Of a DNA stretch of 64,000 nucleotides, positions 1 through 12,800 are shown piece after piece. The stretch covers positions 19,748,479 to 19,812,478 of the forward strand of contig OZ017800.1 in the NCBI GenBank assembly GCA_963969395.1, read 5' to 3'. The position numbers were made by a program, and so were the translations under genes. Positions within the stretch are counted from its first letter, which is position 1. Every line of letters starts with the position of its first letter. Origin of the DNA: Pseudoscleropodium purum. Its lineage: Eukaryota; Streptophyta; Bryopsida; Hypnales; Brachytheciaceae. The notes beneath the pieces were generated by a model. It was given only the letters and a program-made list of their open reading frames with translations. It was not told the origin of the DNA and made no database searches.

Positions 1-82
1 ATTTTTAAGGACTATTTTAAGGTGGTTTAGGTACTTAAATTCATACAAGGTACTAATGTTCACTAGGGGATTTTTCTAAACT

Positions 83-980
83 TTAACCCCTAAAGGACCA
101 TTGTCCCTTCGGGGGACAAATAGGATTTCAGGCAAGTACTTACGGGCTGAAATTTTTTCCTTATTTTTTGAAAATAGAAAATTTGATTATCTTCATGGGA
201 ATATAATCTTTTTTCAATTGGTACCCGGAAACAAAAGTTATGCCCAAATAAGCTCAAAACAAGGGATAGGGGGCAACAAAAAAAAATTTCAATTTTTTTC
301 AATTTTTTTCATCATAGATAATATTTTTGTGTACATGTGAAGTTTTGATTCATTCCATTTGGATTTTTTATGAGAAAGTTATGGACAATCTTGTTTTTTG
401 GGCAATTAGAGCATCTTCTTGAAAAAATAACTTGTAGGATTCATTTTTGAATGCAATTTTTACAATTAAAAAAAAAAAAGTTTCACATGGTCACTCTTTC
501 TTGCTAGAAAAATCTCACCATTGGGATTAGTTCATTTTAATTTCATTTTAGAGATATGAATGTTTTAGATTTTCCTTCTACCTCATACCTACTTCTACTT
601 AGCAATTTTTTAAAGAATCAAAATTAAGTTTTTTGAATGTTTTGAATTTTTTCTAAACTCTCAACTCAATTTTATACCATAAAGATTTAAATCTCAAAAC
701 GCTATAGTGCAAAAAATTTAAGTTAAAAATGTTCAAAGTTAAAGCATCTAGTCCCGCAATGTGTTGAAAAACTTGTTTTTTCCACTTTAAATGCAAATAT
801 CTTGCAATTTGTGCAGTCAAAAAATTTGAAATTTTTTCCACACATTCTCATAATAGTTAGGTGTAAGATAATATGGTTAGATGTGGAAAAAAAATTAAAT
901 TTTTTTTTATCTTTTGCCATAGAAATGGCAATTTTGAGTGTTTTTTGGCAAAAGAAAGGCCTTGGTCATTTAGGGGTTAA
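83..980. mobile_element. piggyBac-like non-autonomous element, 898 bp
   Basis: The left end reads TTAACCCCTAAAGGACCATT. The right end, read on the other strand, is TTAACCCCTAAATGACCAAG. The element is therefore bounded by TTAA on both sides and has about 18-bp imperfect terminal inverted repeats (TIRs). TTAA target duplication and CCC-type termini are the hallmark of piggyBac. The interior is AT-rich and has no credible coding capacity: the small ORFs are low-complexity. The right subterminal part (about 790-910) resembles that of the element at 62407-62995. Confidence 0.75.
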
Positions 981-2476
981 AGAAATTTCAATCTTTTTAT
1001 ATAGACATGTATTCATTGTTTGCAAAGGACTTTTGAATGACTTTAAAAACCTTAAAAAAATTTTAGTCCTTTTATCCTATGTATTTTTTCTTTCAAAAAT
1101 TATTTTCCTAAAGTATAATAATTTCTAAGGTCTAGGGGCATCCAAAAAGCTAGGTATTTTAAGATTTTCTTAAAAATTTGTTTCTTATAGAACTCACTCC
1201 CAAAAATTTCACTCTTAAGCATTTTATTCACAAAAAAGGACTTTACTGGATTTGGACTTTTGCCAAAAACAAGCCACTCAACCATCCATCCACCTGAAGA
1301 TTCTTTTGCACTTTTAGAGCAATTATATCCATAATTTCATTTTTCCCAATGGACTATGACCTTATGTTGGAACTCCATGTAAGGCACCCTTATATGAATT
1401 TTCCCATGGAATATATGTACGCACTTGTCGAAAAATTACCATTCAATACATTCTTTGTCATCACTAGAGAATCTCCAAATTCCAAAAGCAAACAACTATG
1501 CTGCACATGGTAATGCATGTGCTTAGAGATTATTAGATGAATGTTCTTATCAATTTTAGTGCATGTTATGTTTTTAATTTTGGGCTAGGAATATTTTCCA
1601 TAAATAATAGTGCACACATTGAATTCTTCATCCTCTAGAAAGTGAAGAATTTGAAAGCATTCAACAACTAGTTCCTACATTTGGGAGTTTTTTCTATTCA
1701 TTGTGTACACATATTTTGTTCTAGAGAAGAAGGTAAAGCATGCTAGCTAATTTTTGTACAAAAAGAAGAATTAAAATAACAATGAGGAATTCCCTACTAC
1801 CCAAATTATATTGCGTATCTTCAATTATTTCAATTGCATTCTAGTAAATTAGCAAGTTGATCATAAGAACTCAAATGGCTTGCAATCTATGTGAGTTTGT
1901 TGATGTTGCTATCAACAATACCTTGACAAATAAAGAATCCATGTAAATTGAACTACCTTAGTTTGGTTCAATTTTTAATAGTTTTTTAAATTAAATTAAA
2001 TTTATGTTATATGAAACCCAATCTATGCAGCAATTATAGCAAGTATCAACAACATTTTGGGGGATATTTTTGTTTGCAATTCCAATTGCAATTGTTAACT
2101 TGTTAACACAACGAGATTAACTTTCTTCTCTCATTTGCAGGATTTGATGACTCTAAAGAATGAAGGCCGAATCTGCTAGATAGTTGCAATTAGTTTGTAG
2201 GAATTTAGTTCTTGGATATAGGTCTCCTAATGCTTTTGTAATCTTTTTGGTTACAAGGCTTGTATATCAATTGTAAGTAATAAAAATAGGTATGTAAAAT
2301 CATACCAAATGAAATCCCTATGATGTAATGTATTTGATTATCATATGCTAGTCCATCCGTGTTTCCATTGCATTCCATTATTTACATATTGTTTCAATGT
2401 CTTTAGATACATTCAATGCCAAAAGAATTCTCATCAAAAAATTGAAAAAAATTGAAAGCAAACTCAAAAAAATCCT
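981..2476. other. AT-rich intergenic DNA, nothing recognised
   Basis: AT-rich sequence between two piggyBac-type elements. I found no coding segment, RNA gene or terminal repeat here. Confidence 0.5.
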
Positions 2477-5400
2477 TTAACCCCTTGAGGACTAAGGTGG
2501 TTTCACAGGTTTAGGAGCTTGAAAAGGGTGCTCGTGATTCAAGCTATGTTGGAAGAATGTAGAGGTGGAAATGAGTGAAATAACCATACAAATGTCAAAT
2601 ATGCAAGGTGAACATCATAATATATTTTTGGCAAATTATTTGAGCCGTGGGATTGACAGTTTGTCATAATATTATGAAATTGGGAAGCCAAGTAGTTCTC
2701 TTCATTTTACGGACAAAATAACTTCAAAAATTTGCCAAAATACCAAAAGTGTTAGAATCTTAATTTTCTTTTACAAAGAAGTAGTTGGACATATGCTTCA
2801 CATAGTCATAAAAAAAAGTTGGGCATTCCAAGCGGCTACAGAAAGAAGCGGACGTCTACAAAAAAAGTGGCTTGGGGGGCCAATAATTGTCGCCCTAAAC
2901 TTTAGGTAATTTTAGAAAATTTGAATTTTTGATTTAGACAAGATCCTTTGGTGATTGCTTGAACATCTCCTTCAGCTTGTGGTAGAAAAAAATAAAATAA
3001 ACCCAAAAAATTAATGAGTGCCTATGATTTTCTGAAGTAGTAGTGGGTGCAAAGTGCTGAAATGTTGGGTTTTTTGACGCAAACCCATGAAGGCATTGGT
3101 TGGTAGGATATTGGGAATGTTCTTTTTCTTAGATAGTCAATATTATAGCCCATGGAACTTAGTGCAGGAACAAACCATTTTTGTGAGGGAGCTGATCTAC
3201 ATGCATAAAGATCAACGAACCATGGAGGCATGTATGTCACTGTGGAGAACAAGATTCAGTACTTGGTGCAGGAAGGGCCCTCCCAATCCATCAACTAACT
3301 ACTGTAGTTGTAAACTCATCAAAGTGGCTTCACACCTCAATTGACAGCCATTGCAAAGCAAATATAGACTTGAATTACGTATCCAACAAAGTCTTATACT
3401 AAGTAGCAAACAAAGAATTGCATTGTCACTTCTAATAAAATGAAAATTATGAAATCGATATTTTGGAAAAAATAGGGAAGTACAAAAGCTAACACACTGG
3501 TGTTCATAAAATCAGACTTGTACAATGACTCCAAATCGCTAATAACACTGCAAAATTTTCCGCGAAGCTATGACATGGACATAATCTATACACAAGTAGC
3601 ATTGTCGTACATGGGTATACACCTATCGAGCCAACAAACAAACAATGTATCTACAGGGGTGTACTATGCAAGCTCCTTCTCTCAAAGTTTGTCGCCCAAA
3701 CCTTTACCTACATTGCATACTGAGTGAGTGACTTCATAAGTGCCTGCAAAACATCCCACTCTTCATCTACTACTTCTTCAAAACATGTGCAAACCTCTTC
3801 ACTTGATTGTGAGCTTTGATGAAGCAATCACCTTCACATATGTATTTCCATCCACATCCTTTGCAAATCCTAATTTGCTTCCTACCACAAATATGACACT
3901 TGCATCACTTTCTTTCTAGATGGCACATGTTGTAATGCAATCCTTTGCGCAAGGGAAATCCTTTATACACTTTGTTCAACCTACCTTTATAGAACCTGCA
4001 GTCAACCATGCTACTACCAGTTGATGATATGCCTTCCTGGACATGGACTACACACCTTGGCGATTGCATTCCAACTCATGTAGAATATAGGAGTTGCCAA
4101 AGCTAGTATCCACAATGAAAAAAGGAAGCGATGCCACCATTTTGCAGTGCGGATTTGATAAGTGTAGTTGGTATGTTTTTGGTCAACTATGTCTATGTCT
4201 CTCATATGGGTCACGTACTCCAAGACCATTGGACACATTGGCAATACTACATGACAACTACAAATCCACCTTTGAGTGAAGTAGTTGATGGGCGAGGGAC
4301 TGCTATGTGTACTCAAGAAATGAACTACCTGAGAGTCAAACCAATAAATTGCAGCCATTTGTTATCCAACATGCATTTTCTGAAATAAGCTACCTCAACT
4401 CTCTCTCTATAGTTCTTGTGATGCCCTATCAAGCTTCTTGGGAAAAATTTTGCATTCGTTTTGTACGTCCTAGTTGCAAAGAAACCCTTTTGCAATAACA
4501 CATCAAATAGTTGCACCCTTGTGAAGAAATTGTTTATGACTATGCAATGACCACAATGGGATAGTTCATCTATGAGTTAAAGCACCACCTAGGCACCCAC
4601 TAAGTAATCGCTCTTAGTATGCTTTGCAGGTGCACCTAGGTACACCTCAAAGTTCCAAACATATCGGGTTTGACTACAAGCAATAGCATAGACTTTTATA
4701 CCATACTACTCGGGCTTATTCATTATGTATTGTTGGAAGTTGTAGTATCGGCCCTTGTATGCTATCATTATTTCATCCATAGTGAGAAATTTGTTTGAAT
4801 TCAACAATTTCTTGCAGAGTCCTATAAAATTGTCTACTAGCTAGCATACCTTCCCAAGCTTGTCAAATTGGAGATTTGACCTATCAGTATAGAGCTTGTT
4901 GTTATCTACTAAGTGGATATTTCTAGGGATACTCAAGAATCAATCTTTGGATATGACATTGCATACTATAGGGTACTCGAAGAAGGAATCTTTTGACTAG
5001 TAATCCTTCATGGCATGCTCACTTTTCAAGCCCATATACACCACAATCCCTAACCATGCTTTTAGGGACTTCACAGTTAGTTTCTTCCACTTCAGTCCCC
5101 CATTGAGCTTCTTCACAAGTCTCCCATGACTACTATGAACAAATTGTCTTGCATATGCATTTGTCTGATTCACTATCTCATCTAGAGTCTCTTTAGGCTA
5201 GAAAAGACAGAAAAAAGAGTATACCTCAAGGGTCCTTCTACCGTAGAAAGTGGTAGGACCAAGTTTCGATCCACTGAAGGTATCACGAGAACCTCTAAAG
5301 TTCCATTGTTGGCTCTCCCACTCATAATTGGCATACTTTTCCTCAAGAGGAAGACTATCAATGCTTTGAGAATACACTCATGTCTCTCCAAATACATGAA

Positions 5401-7600
5401 TTAGTTCTTCCACTGAACTATCAAAACTATATGGGTCGCCTTTGGGAAAGTCTGTGAAGACAGTTTGCTAGTCACTACTGTCGAAATCAATGGACAAGTT
5501 CTCAGCTTCTATACACTCTTTGACAAGGCTTGAAAATTGAAAGTCTACAAAGCAACTTTTTGAAGTAGGGATGGTGCTTTGAAGCCCAAAAGATGACATA
5601 CTTGTTATTGGGGCCATTGAAATCTTTTGGCTTGTATAAACACTTTTTGCAGTAGCAATTTTTTTGGGCTTAAACAACCTATCGCCTGGATAAATGCCGC
5701 ACTTTGCCAAAAACTCCTTTGAGAAGGTATCACTGCCATTGTCTGTATTTGCTCCATGGTCACTTTCGCTCCTAGAGATGTGCAAAAGATCATTATTGCA
5801 AACAGAACTTTCGCCTTGTGGCAATGGCAGAATATTGTCATATTCTACCAATGTCATGCGGATGCTCAGGTCAATGCAATTAGTTGCAAGGATGTCCACA
5901 AACCCTTTTGTGCTAGAGAATTTCACTCGATAAATTTCTTCTCCAATTGTACTATTTGTATACATAGAGTGAATAAAGGCCAAAAACCGTTCCATATAAG
6001 CCCACTTTTGGGGCACTCCTACCAATTTCAATGGTGGCACAAAAACCTCATGCAGAAATTCTCTAAGTGTATACAAATCCTAGTGGTTTGGGATCTTTGT
6101 TCTCACCATAGAATGATAGTGCTTTACAAAATTGCCCATGGGTGCATCAACTCTCCGATTCGGCACCCCCCCTTGGATAGCGCTTGCCGTTGTGTTTGAA
6201 GTCTCTTCATTAAATTAAAGAGCTTGTTGGCGCCCTCGATTGCATACTACAAGTGGTGTGCATTGGAAAATCTCCACTTGTGGATTTGTCCAATCCTTTC
6301 ATATGGTGGATGTCGTGTGTGGTGGAGTATCATCCTCTACCCTCAACGCACATTGTCTCCCCCGATTTCTTTATCCACCAATAGCTCTTGCTTGACACCA
6401 TTCTACTTATGTGTTGCTGCCTCTTGCAATAGGTCGACTGTTGACTGGGCCCCAATCACCGTTAGTGGAGACATTTATGGGGGTGCTTCATTGAGCCTTC
6501 TCCTCCCCAATTGTCCCTTCCACTTATTTGTTGTCAAGTGGTCCAGTGACCCCACCTTCTAGTCCGAATGCCCTGAATTGGAACCCTTGGCTAAAGTTTC
6601 GGAGAAAGAGCGAAAATTCTTTATTTGTTGTTAACTTGCACACTCTCCTTGTCACCACTAGTGACCTCACATTCAATTTCCTGACTGCCCTCACCATCTT
6701 TGGAAACCCTAATGTAAGGCCAAAGTTTTTTCCTCACAATACACAAAATTTCTTTAGGGAAATATCGCTGATCACACCAACCAAGAAATCCAATAATGGA
6801 TCGATAGAATTTGTATCTCTACTTTCTTTGGCAAGGGATAGCAAGGAAGCTTGCGACTACCTCTCTTTGTTGGCAAAGTTCTAAGGAAATCCTCACTCAT
6901 GCACCCCAACATTCGAACAATGGTCTACGAATTTTGAGTTTGTGTTCTCACATAGGCTTTAATTATACTTGCCTCAATTCAAAAACGCGTTGGTGGTAAT
7001 GGTGGCTCCATTGATAGCTCCATTGCTACAATAGCTGTGCGATGCACCTCTTACAGCTCTTGGACATGCCTATGTACTTGAATCACACAAATAGAAATTG
7101 AAAATTGCCAAGCAATCGCAACACTCATTTCCAAAAGTGGTCTTGAAAAGGACGTGCAACAACTCTAAGGATTTTGTAGGAGAGTAGAGCAAGGAATCCA
7201 AGACAAGAGAGAGGTAGTTGATTTTGGAATTTTGGCGGGAGGTAAGCCAATTGAAGGTGATGTAGACAAGGAAACCCCTCTACAATGGCTTTTGCGCAAA
7301 AATCGCTTCGTAGGTCCCCAACTCATGCTTGTTATACCTAGCCCATCCTTGTGTATCAAATTAGGGACCTTCAAACCTGGCCCGCGACTACATACAACTT
7401 TGATGTCTTACACTTTGAAAATTTGTGTAAAATCAGGATTGAATAATTTTACAAATCAATTTGTACATATACATAGCTTGTGTGGTTTTGGCAAACTTTG
7501 TAATGTACATCTTTTGCAAATTGATTCCTCATTCTTCTACCCACAACATAGAACATTTCTTCGAGGACACAATGTGTCTTCATAGGCCTCAAGGGGTTAA
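2477..7600 (-). mobile_element. piggyBac element with decayed transposase, 5.1 kb
   Basis: The left end is TTAACCCCTTGAGGACTA and the inverted right end is TTAACCCCTTGAGGCCTA, giving a TIR of about 18 bp with one mismatch, with TTAA at both borders. The transposase remnant lies on the - strand (3770-6076 and a little upstream), so its 5' side faces the 7600 end. The roughly 1.4 kb between 6.2 and 7.6 kb holds only broken short ORFs that I cannot assign. Near the right end a palindrome GACACAATGTGTC follows the TIR, and the same motif recurs in the element ending at 27712. The assignment rests on TTAA borders, CCC-type TIRs and a recognisable piggyBac domain together. Confidence 0.88.
3770..6076 (-). 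pseudogene. piggyBac (PGBD, DDE_Tnp_1_7) transposase pseudogene
   Basis: Read on the - strand, the segments occur in piggyBac order. A 202-residue open N-terminal region (5468-6076) is followed by KSLKAWLGIVVYMGL (about 5030-5080), then LNSNKFLTMDEIMIAYKGR with the first catalytic Asp (about 4755-4810). Next come YGIKVYAIACSQTRYVWNFE (about 4650-4710), NNFFTRVQLFDVLLQKG (about 4490-4540), a Y...M...D...DQ block before KWWHRF (about 4120-4220), and a C-terminal Cys-rich zinc-binding tail CHICGRKQIRICKGCG ending at the stop at 3770. piggyBac transposases excise and reinsert DNA at TTAA through an RNase H-like DDD catalytic core. This copy is broken: in-frame stops (for example after DY, KD, KVC, KPE), frameshifts near 4330-4360 and between 3900 and 4014, and Asn where the second catalytic Asp (DNF) is expected. 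The frame also continues upstream of 6076 past one stop, so the true start is uncertain. Confidence 0.9.
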
Positions 7601-7617
7601 CCATTTCTTTACATTGG

Positions 7618-8166
7618 TTAACTCCTAATGATTCAAGTGACCAGTTTCTAGTCGCTACTCTTCTTTTTTGACCTATCCTTCTTCAAATTAAGAGTGTTTT
7701 TTCAATTAAAAAAAATTAGTAGCACAAAATAGACTGCATTATAAATCCAATGGTAATAGTTTTATCAAATTCCAATTTAAACTTTACCTTGAAGAATTTT
7801 TCAAAGTTCAGTGGTGTAATATAGTTTATGGTCCGTGTATGGGACCAATAGAGAAATAAGGCAATACACTTTAAAGGAGCATATCTTCGTGAGAATATTT
7901 TGAAATCATGACCTTTTTGTACTGAATGAAAGACAAGAGAGTTCAAAATTCTCATCTAAAATTTCACAACATTTTGGTCATTTTGAAATTTTTGGTGAAG
8001 CTTGCACTATATGGTGATCACTAAAATGATAATAATGTTTGTAAGAGAAAATCAAGAATGGGCACACTTGTCTTCTCCTTCACCTCCTTTGATCTCCCTT
8101 TTTCAAGGTGGGTAACAGTGGCATTGGTTGATAGACTTGGGGTTCAATTTGATCATTAGGGGTTAA
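7618..8166. mobile_element. piggyBac-like non-autonomous element, 549 bp
   Basis: The left end is TTAACTCCTAATGATTCAA and the inverted right end is TTAACCCCTAATGATCAAA, both with TTAA. It sits only 17 bp beyond the end of the 5.1-kb element and ends exactly where base composition changes to the GC-richer leader of the ubiquitin-enzyme gene. It has no coding capacity. Confidence 0.7.
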
Positions 8167-9855
8167 GAGATCCCCTAATGACCAAAAGGCTCCACCGCCC
8201 TTCTACCCACTGGGCAGAGCCCAAAACCCTCCGGGCAGCGGGGTATCGAAAATTCCCGAGAAGGGCTTCCTTACCCCATTCAAAATCCCCAACCAAAGTG
8301 AGGTGGCGTTCTCACTTCCCACAGGAAACGAGAGACAACGTGGTCCCAAGCAGAAACCCTTTGCCTTCCAAGGGACAAGCCTCTTTGCAGCAAGACGCAT
8401 GGTCCCGACGCCATAGCCGGATCCTCTCCTAGTTACTTCAAGCTTATTGAATTTCCTGAAGCAACATCAACAGCAAACATAGCAGCTTGTCCTCCTCTCC
8501 TACAGCTGTGATCTCTACTTCCTGCTCTCCTTACTTTTGTTTCACATCGGTATTCTTAGGTTAGTCCGTCATCACGAAACCTTTGCCGATTGTCCCCTCT
8601 GGAAGCGAGCTTCGCAAGCGCAATTGAAAATTACTTGGAGTGAGGCGACTGCCAGAGTCAAATTTCTGAGTAGACATATCTAGATTTCGTTGCAGACAAG
8701 ATCCCGGTGTCGCTAAGACCACAAACATTTTCACAGAGTGCGGGAAGTTTTAATGCTCTTAGTTACTGGCAGTGCTGGAAGAAGCGGTCGTGTGTAACCG
8801 CGGCGTTCCTTTTTCCTGGTGCGAACTTGCGATTACGGTCGCGTTCGTTGTGATGGTTAGCAACGAGGTGAGAATCTAGAGCTTTGAGTTGGCGCTCTGC
8901 ATTTTGGACAAACCCTAACTCCTGACCGTCGTCGAGCTATGCTTGGTCGGGAGGAGCTCCCGAGCGGGCGCGTGTCTATGATCGATCACCTATGAGCCCT
9001 TGCTGAGTTTGATTTACTGAGGTGTGTTTCAATCTTCCGTCTCTCTTGCTTCTCTTTTGTTGTTTACAATTCAATTTCTTTTTTCCGGAGTCTGGTTGGG
9101 AGTGAGATTAAGGATGTTGTATCGCATGCGCCCCAGAAGGCGTATATTTTCTCCTTGAAGGATTAAAATTTTCTCAAATTTAGGTTTCCGTCTACTCCAT
9201 TCCAAGTCATAGCGCTTCTTACATGCAATTTGAATTTTTACACTCAACCTTCTGTAATGACACCATGCGGGGACAATTAGACTCCTGGTGCATGTGTTCA
9301 CAACTTGAGGTGTAGAATTTGTCTAATCAGATGGCTAAACAACATGAAATTTGCAAGGAATTTCCCATTGCAGAGTGTGTCATTACAGAGGGTTGATTGA
9401 CCTGCCAACCCTAAACCCTAAATCATGTTCAGCTTTCACCTCAGGTCTGGATTCTCTGTCTATCTTAGATAGATTGCCCGACCGGTGCGATTGCAGATGC
9501 AGGTGGATTGGGTTTTACTTCTTGTTCCATAAGTATGGAGCAGGATGTATCCGTATGTAGTACAAACGATGGAATGAGTAGTTTTCTCGCTTAATCTGTT
9601 TGCTCCTCTCTTATCATCGGGATGCACAAGCGATGTAGAGTATTCAACGCTTCATGTTGTCGTCTCTGCCTTCAGTATCGAGTATGATGCTTTGATCTAC
9701 GTGATTGCCAGGAAGTGTGGAGAGCGCAATTGGAAGTGATGCGCTTCTTGGTGGCAGAAGTTGCGTAGCGCCATTCTGTTTTTCGATTTAGGTTTTGGTG
9801 GAGACGGAAGAAGCCAGGGTTGGAGTTTTTTCGCTTTAACGGTGGAGGTGGCGAG
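8167..9855 (+). promoter_or_regulatory. Promoter and 5' leader of the PHO2/UBC24-like gene
   Basis: GC content rises sharply at 8167 and stays higher up to the start codon at 9856, as expected for a promoter plus transcribed leader. Donor-like sites (for example GAG|GTGAGA near 8867 and GAG|GTGTGT near 9020) and an acceptor-like CAG near 9711 would allow a leader intron, but I cannot prove one. Several short upstream ATGs occur. Arabidopsis PHO2 carries miR399 target sites in its leader. I looked for the CTCCTTTGGCA-type core and saw none. A piggyBac-like half-end (CCCCTAATGACCAAAAGG) lies at about 8172-8190. Confidence 0.5.
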
Positions 9856-12800
9856 ATGGATAGTAGGATCCCGGAGGCGGATCCCGAAGGACACCGAGTG
9901 GCGGATGTGCAGCTGTTTCAGGAGGATGTTGTGCAGAACTTGTCGAACCCCGGGCGGATTGGCATGGTGACCAGGGTTGGAGGAGACTCCTCGGATTCCG
10001 AATCGTCGGATAGCGAGGACGACGAGGACGGAGAGCATGATCGCACTCTGGCGGAAGGCTGCGCTCGCATTGTGTGGATTGATTCGCCTCAGGAGTCGGT
10101 AGAAAACGTGTCGGACTTGCAGGTCGTGGACAGGGCATTTCTGCATGGCGATATTGTGGCTATGGCGTCCGATCCTTTAGGACAGACCGGGACAGTGATC
10201 GATGTCGATATGTCGGTTGATCTGGAGATCGCCAACAAGGAAATTGTGAAGGATATCGACAGTCGACTGCTTCGCCGAGTACGTATTCTTTTATTTTGTT
10301 CTCTCGTTTAAATTGTGTCCTTTCATTTCTGGATAGCAGCTACTTCATCAATTGCAGGGAGCTGACGATTGTGCAAGTCATATGATGCTATTGTGTTTTT
10401 TCCCTGCTCTTGATTGTTTTACTAACAGTGTTTGCGTAATTCTATCTATTTTTGTCATCTGGGAGTAACGTAGTCCAAATTATCCCGCGAGCTGCGTGTA
10501 AAGCACACACTGCATGTTCTTATCCCTTTATCACTGACTTTTCCTCTTTGCTTCTGTAAATGGAATTCAGATCTGTCGGCTCTTAATGTTCCAGTGGTAG
10601 CTCATTTCTGCAGTTGAGATTCTGAAATGCGAACTTGCGATTGATAAAGTGTGCTTCTAAAATCCACTTCATGTAGCTTTGATGTGCAGTTTGACTTCTT
10701 TTTTAACTTACTGTTACATTATGTTTGAGTTCTGCCTAGTCGTTTCCTTCACTTAGAGTGGCAGGTTGAGCAGCATCTTCATCGTCTCGTTGCAAACCGT
10801 CTCAAAATTAGGGTTTATTTCACGAGAGAAATATCTAGTTGCAGAGTCGAGGTTTGTCCTATTCCAACGTTTTCAGGACTTTTTGCCATCCATATATTAC
10901 CGCCAACAGCTCGGTTTAGTCGTCTGTGGTATACAATATCGGTCAATATAAGAGGATATGTCACTCACCAAGGGTCTACTTAGGATGCAATCTGAGAGCG
11001 ATCGGGTGTATCGACTGAAATCATTGAAGTGGGATACGTTCAGCTGTATTTATCTCAGCAGATTTATATAGAGCACTATATGACAGTCGTTCCACCTACC
11101 TTGTGCAAAGATATGAAGCGGGAAGATTAAATTGGTTATGAATTAGATGCAGAGACAGTTGGAAATGGCGGAGCCTGCTGATTAGATGGTTGGGATTTGG
11201 AATCTGGAATCATTGTGGTTTTTCTTCATGAGAGCCTCATGGTTAGGTTTCCTGCTATGTAGCTTAGGTATAAGTATTGCACTTACTCAGTAGGTAGGTA
11301 TCAGCAGGGACATTTTTGTTCAATTTTTGTTGTTGAATGCAGGCAAGACCTACTGCGTATCTTGAAATGCTGGTTGTTTCAGGGGAATTCATATTTTGCT
11401 CTAAATTTTACAGGTGCGTGCATTAGCACCTGGGGATAATGTTATACGCGGTCACTGGCTTGGTCGGGTGGAGGAAGTATTGGACAACGTGACGGTGATA
11501 TTTGAGGATGGAAGCAAGTGTAAAGTTCAGCATGCAGAGCCAGGCCGTCTCGTTCCTAGTAGTGAAAGCTTAATGGACGACACAGAATCGCCATATTATC
11601 CTGGGCAAAGGGTTCGGGCAGCTAATTCTGGGGTTTTCAAGAATGCAAAGTGGTTGCGGGGCTCCTGGAAAGCGAATCGAATGGAAGGGACAGTCGTAGA
11701 TGTTGAAGCCGGTGAGTGGGTAGGGTAGGACGAGTGATTACTATTGTTGGAGCGTTTCTCTTATTTTTGTAGCTGTCGGAGGCCTTCTGTCGTAAGGTTT
11801 AAATACACGAGTGTTTAATGTTGAGCAGGTATGGTTATCGTATACTGGATCGCTGTTTCAGCCCTCCACTCTTCTACGGTTCCTTCGGAGGAGCAAGATC
11901 CCCGGGATCTTGTACCCATGACGTTTTTCACTCATACCAACTGGCAAATTGGAGACCGGGCCCTTCTTCCGCAAGGGTTTAAGTTTACTGTTGAAGAGGC
12001 TGGAGGTATGTCAGATGTTGTTTCTGAAGCGGGCGCACTGGAATTGCGGAACGGAGAGCTTGCCTTATCTGAAGGTCCATCTGGAAGTACAGATGAGATT
12101 GCTGCTGGACCGACTCCCCAAGCAGAAGGAACAGTCGATGAAGTAAGAGATGATGGAGGGGCTGACGAGATCGCTGCTCCCAGTAAACGTAAGATAAACA
12201 AGCTCAGGAAGGTGACAAAAAAAGAAAGGAAAGCATCAAGGAAGGACAAGCATGTGGAGAAGGCTTCCTTGGTTGTGAATACCAGAACACGTGTGGATGT
12301 ATTATGGCAGGATGGCAGCAAATCTTCTCAAGTTAATTCCTGTTCTTTAGTCCCAGTTGAGCACCTTGGCGACCATGATTTTTGGCCGGAGCAGTTCGTG
12401 CTTGAGCAAGGCCCCGATGGAGATGAACTCGACAATGAAGTGCGTCGTGTAGGTGAGAATTTTATTTGTTTATATTTTAAGATAAAGGTTTCAGTTTGGA
12501 ATTGTGCTGTGCAATTTGTCTCTTTCTTTCTTTTCTAGATTAGGCATGGCGGGAATCGTAGGTTTCCAACACTCTGCTCCTTGGTAGTGGTTTCAATCCC
12601 TCCTCTTCTTCTTTGGGCCAACTCTAACACCTTAATGTAGCATGAACGTAGATCTTCAGACATTGGGAGCTCTTACAGCTTCTTTGCCAATTTCAATTAT
12701 TTCCAGTCCTCAGGGGCCTTCTGGCTTGGTGCTCTAAAACCAGTATCAAGGATAGTTCCATTGGAGTGGGCTTGAAACTTTGGTTGCAGTGACTCTGGTG

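Noticed and set aside
5694..6199. 79- and 147-codon + strand ORFs
   Set aside because: Antisense to the piggyBac transposase remnant, which has a recognisable domain order on the - strand.
9697..10146. 149-codon and 100-codon frames antisense to exon 1 of the E2 gene
   Set aside because: Shadows of the acidic first exon. The + strand exon matches the PHO2 family and joins in phase to 13 further exons.
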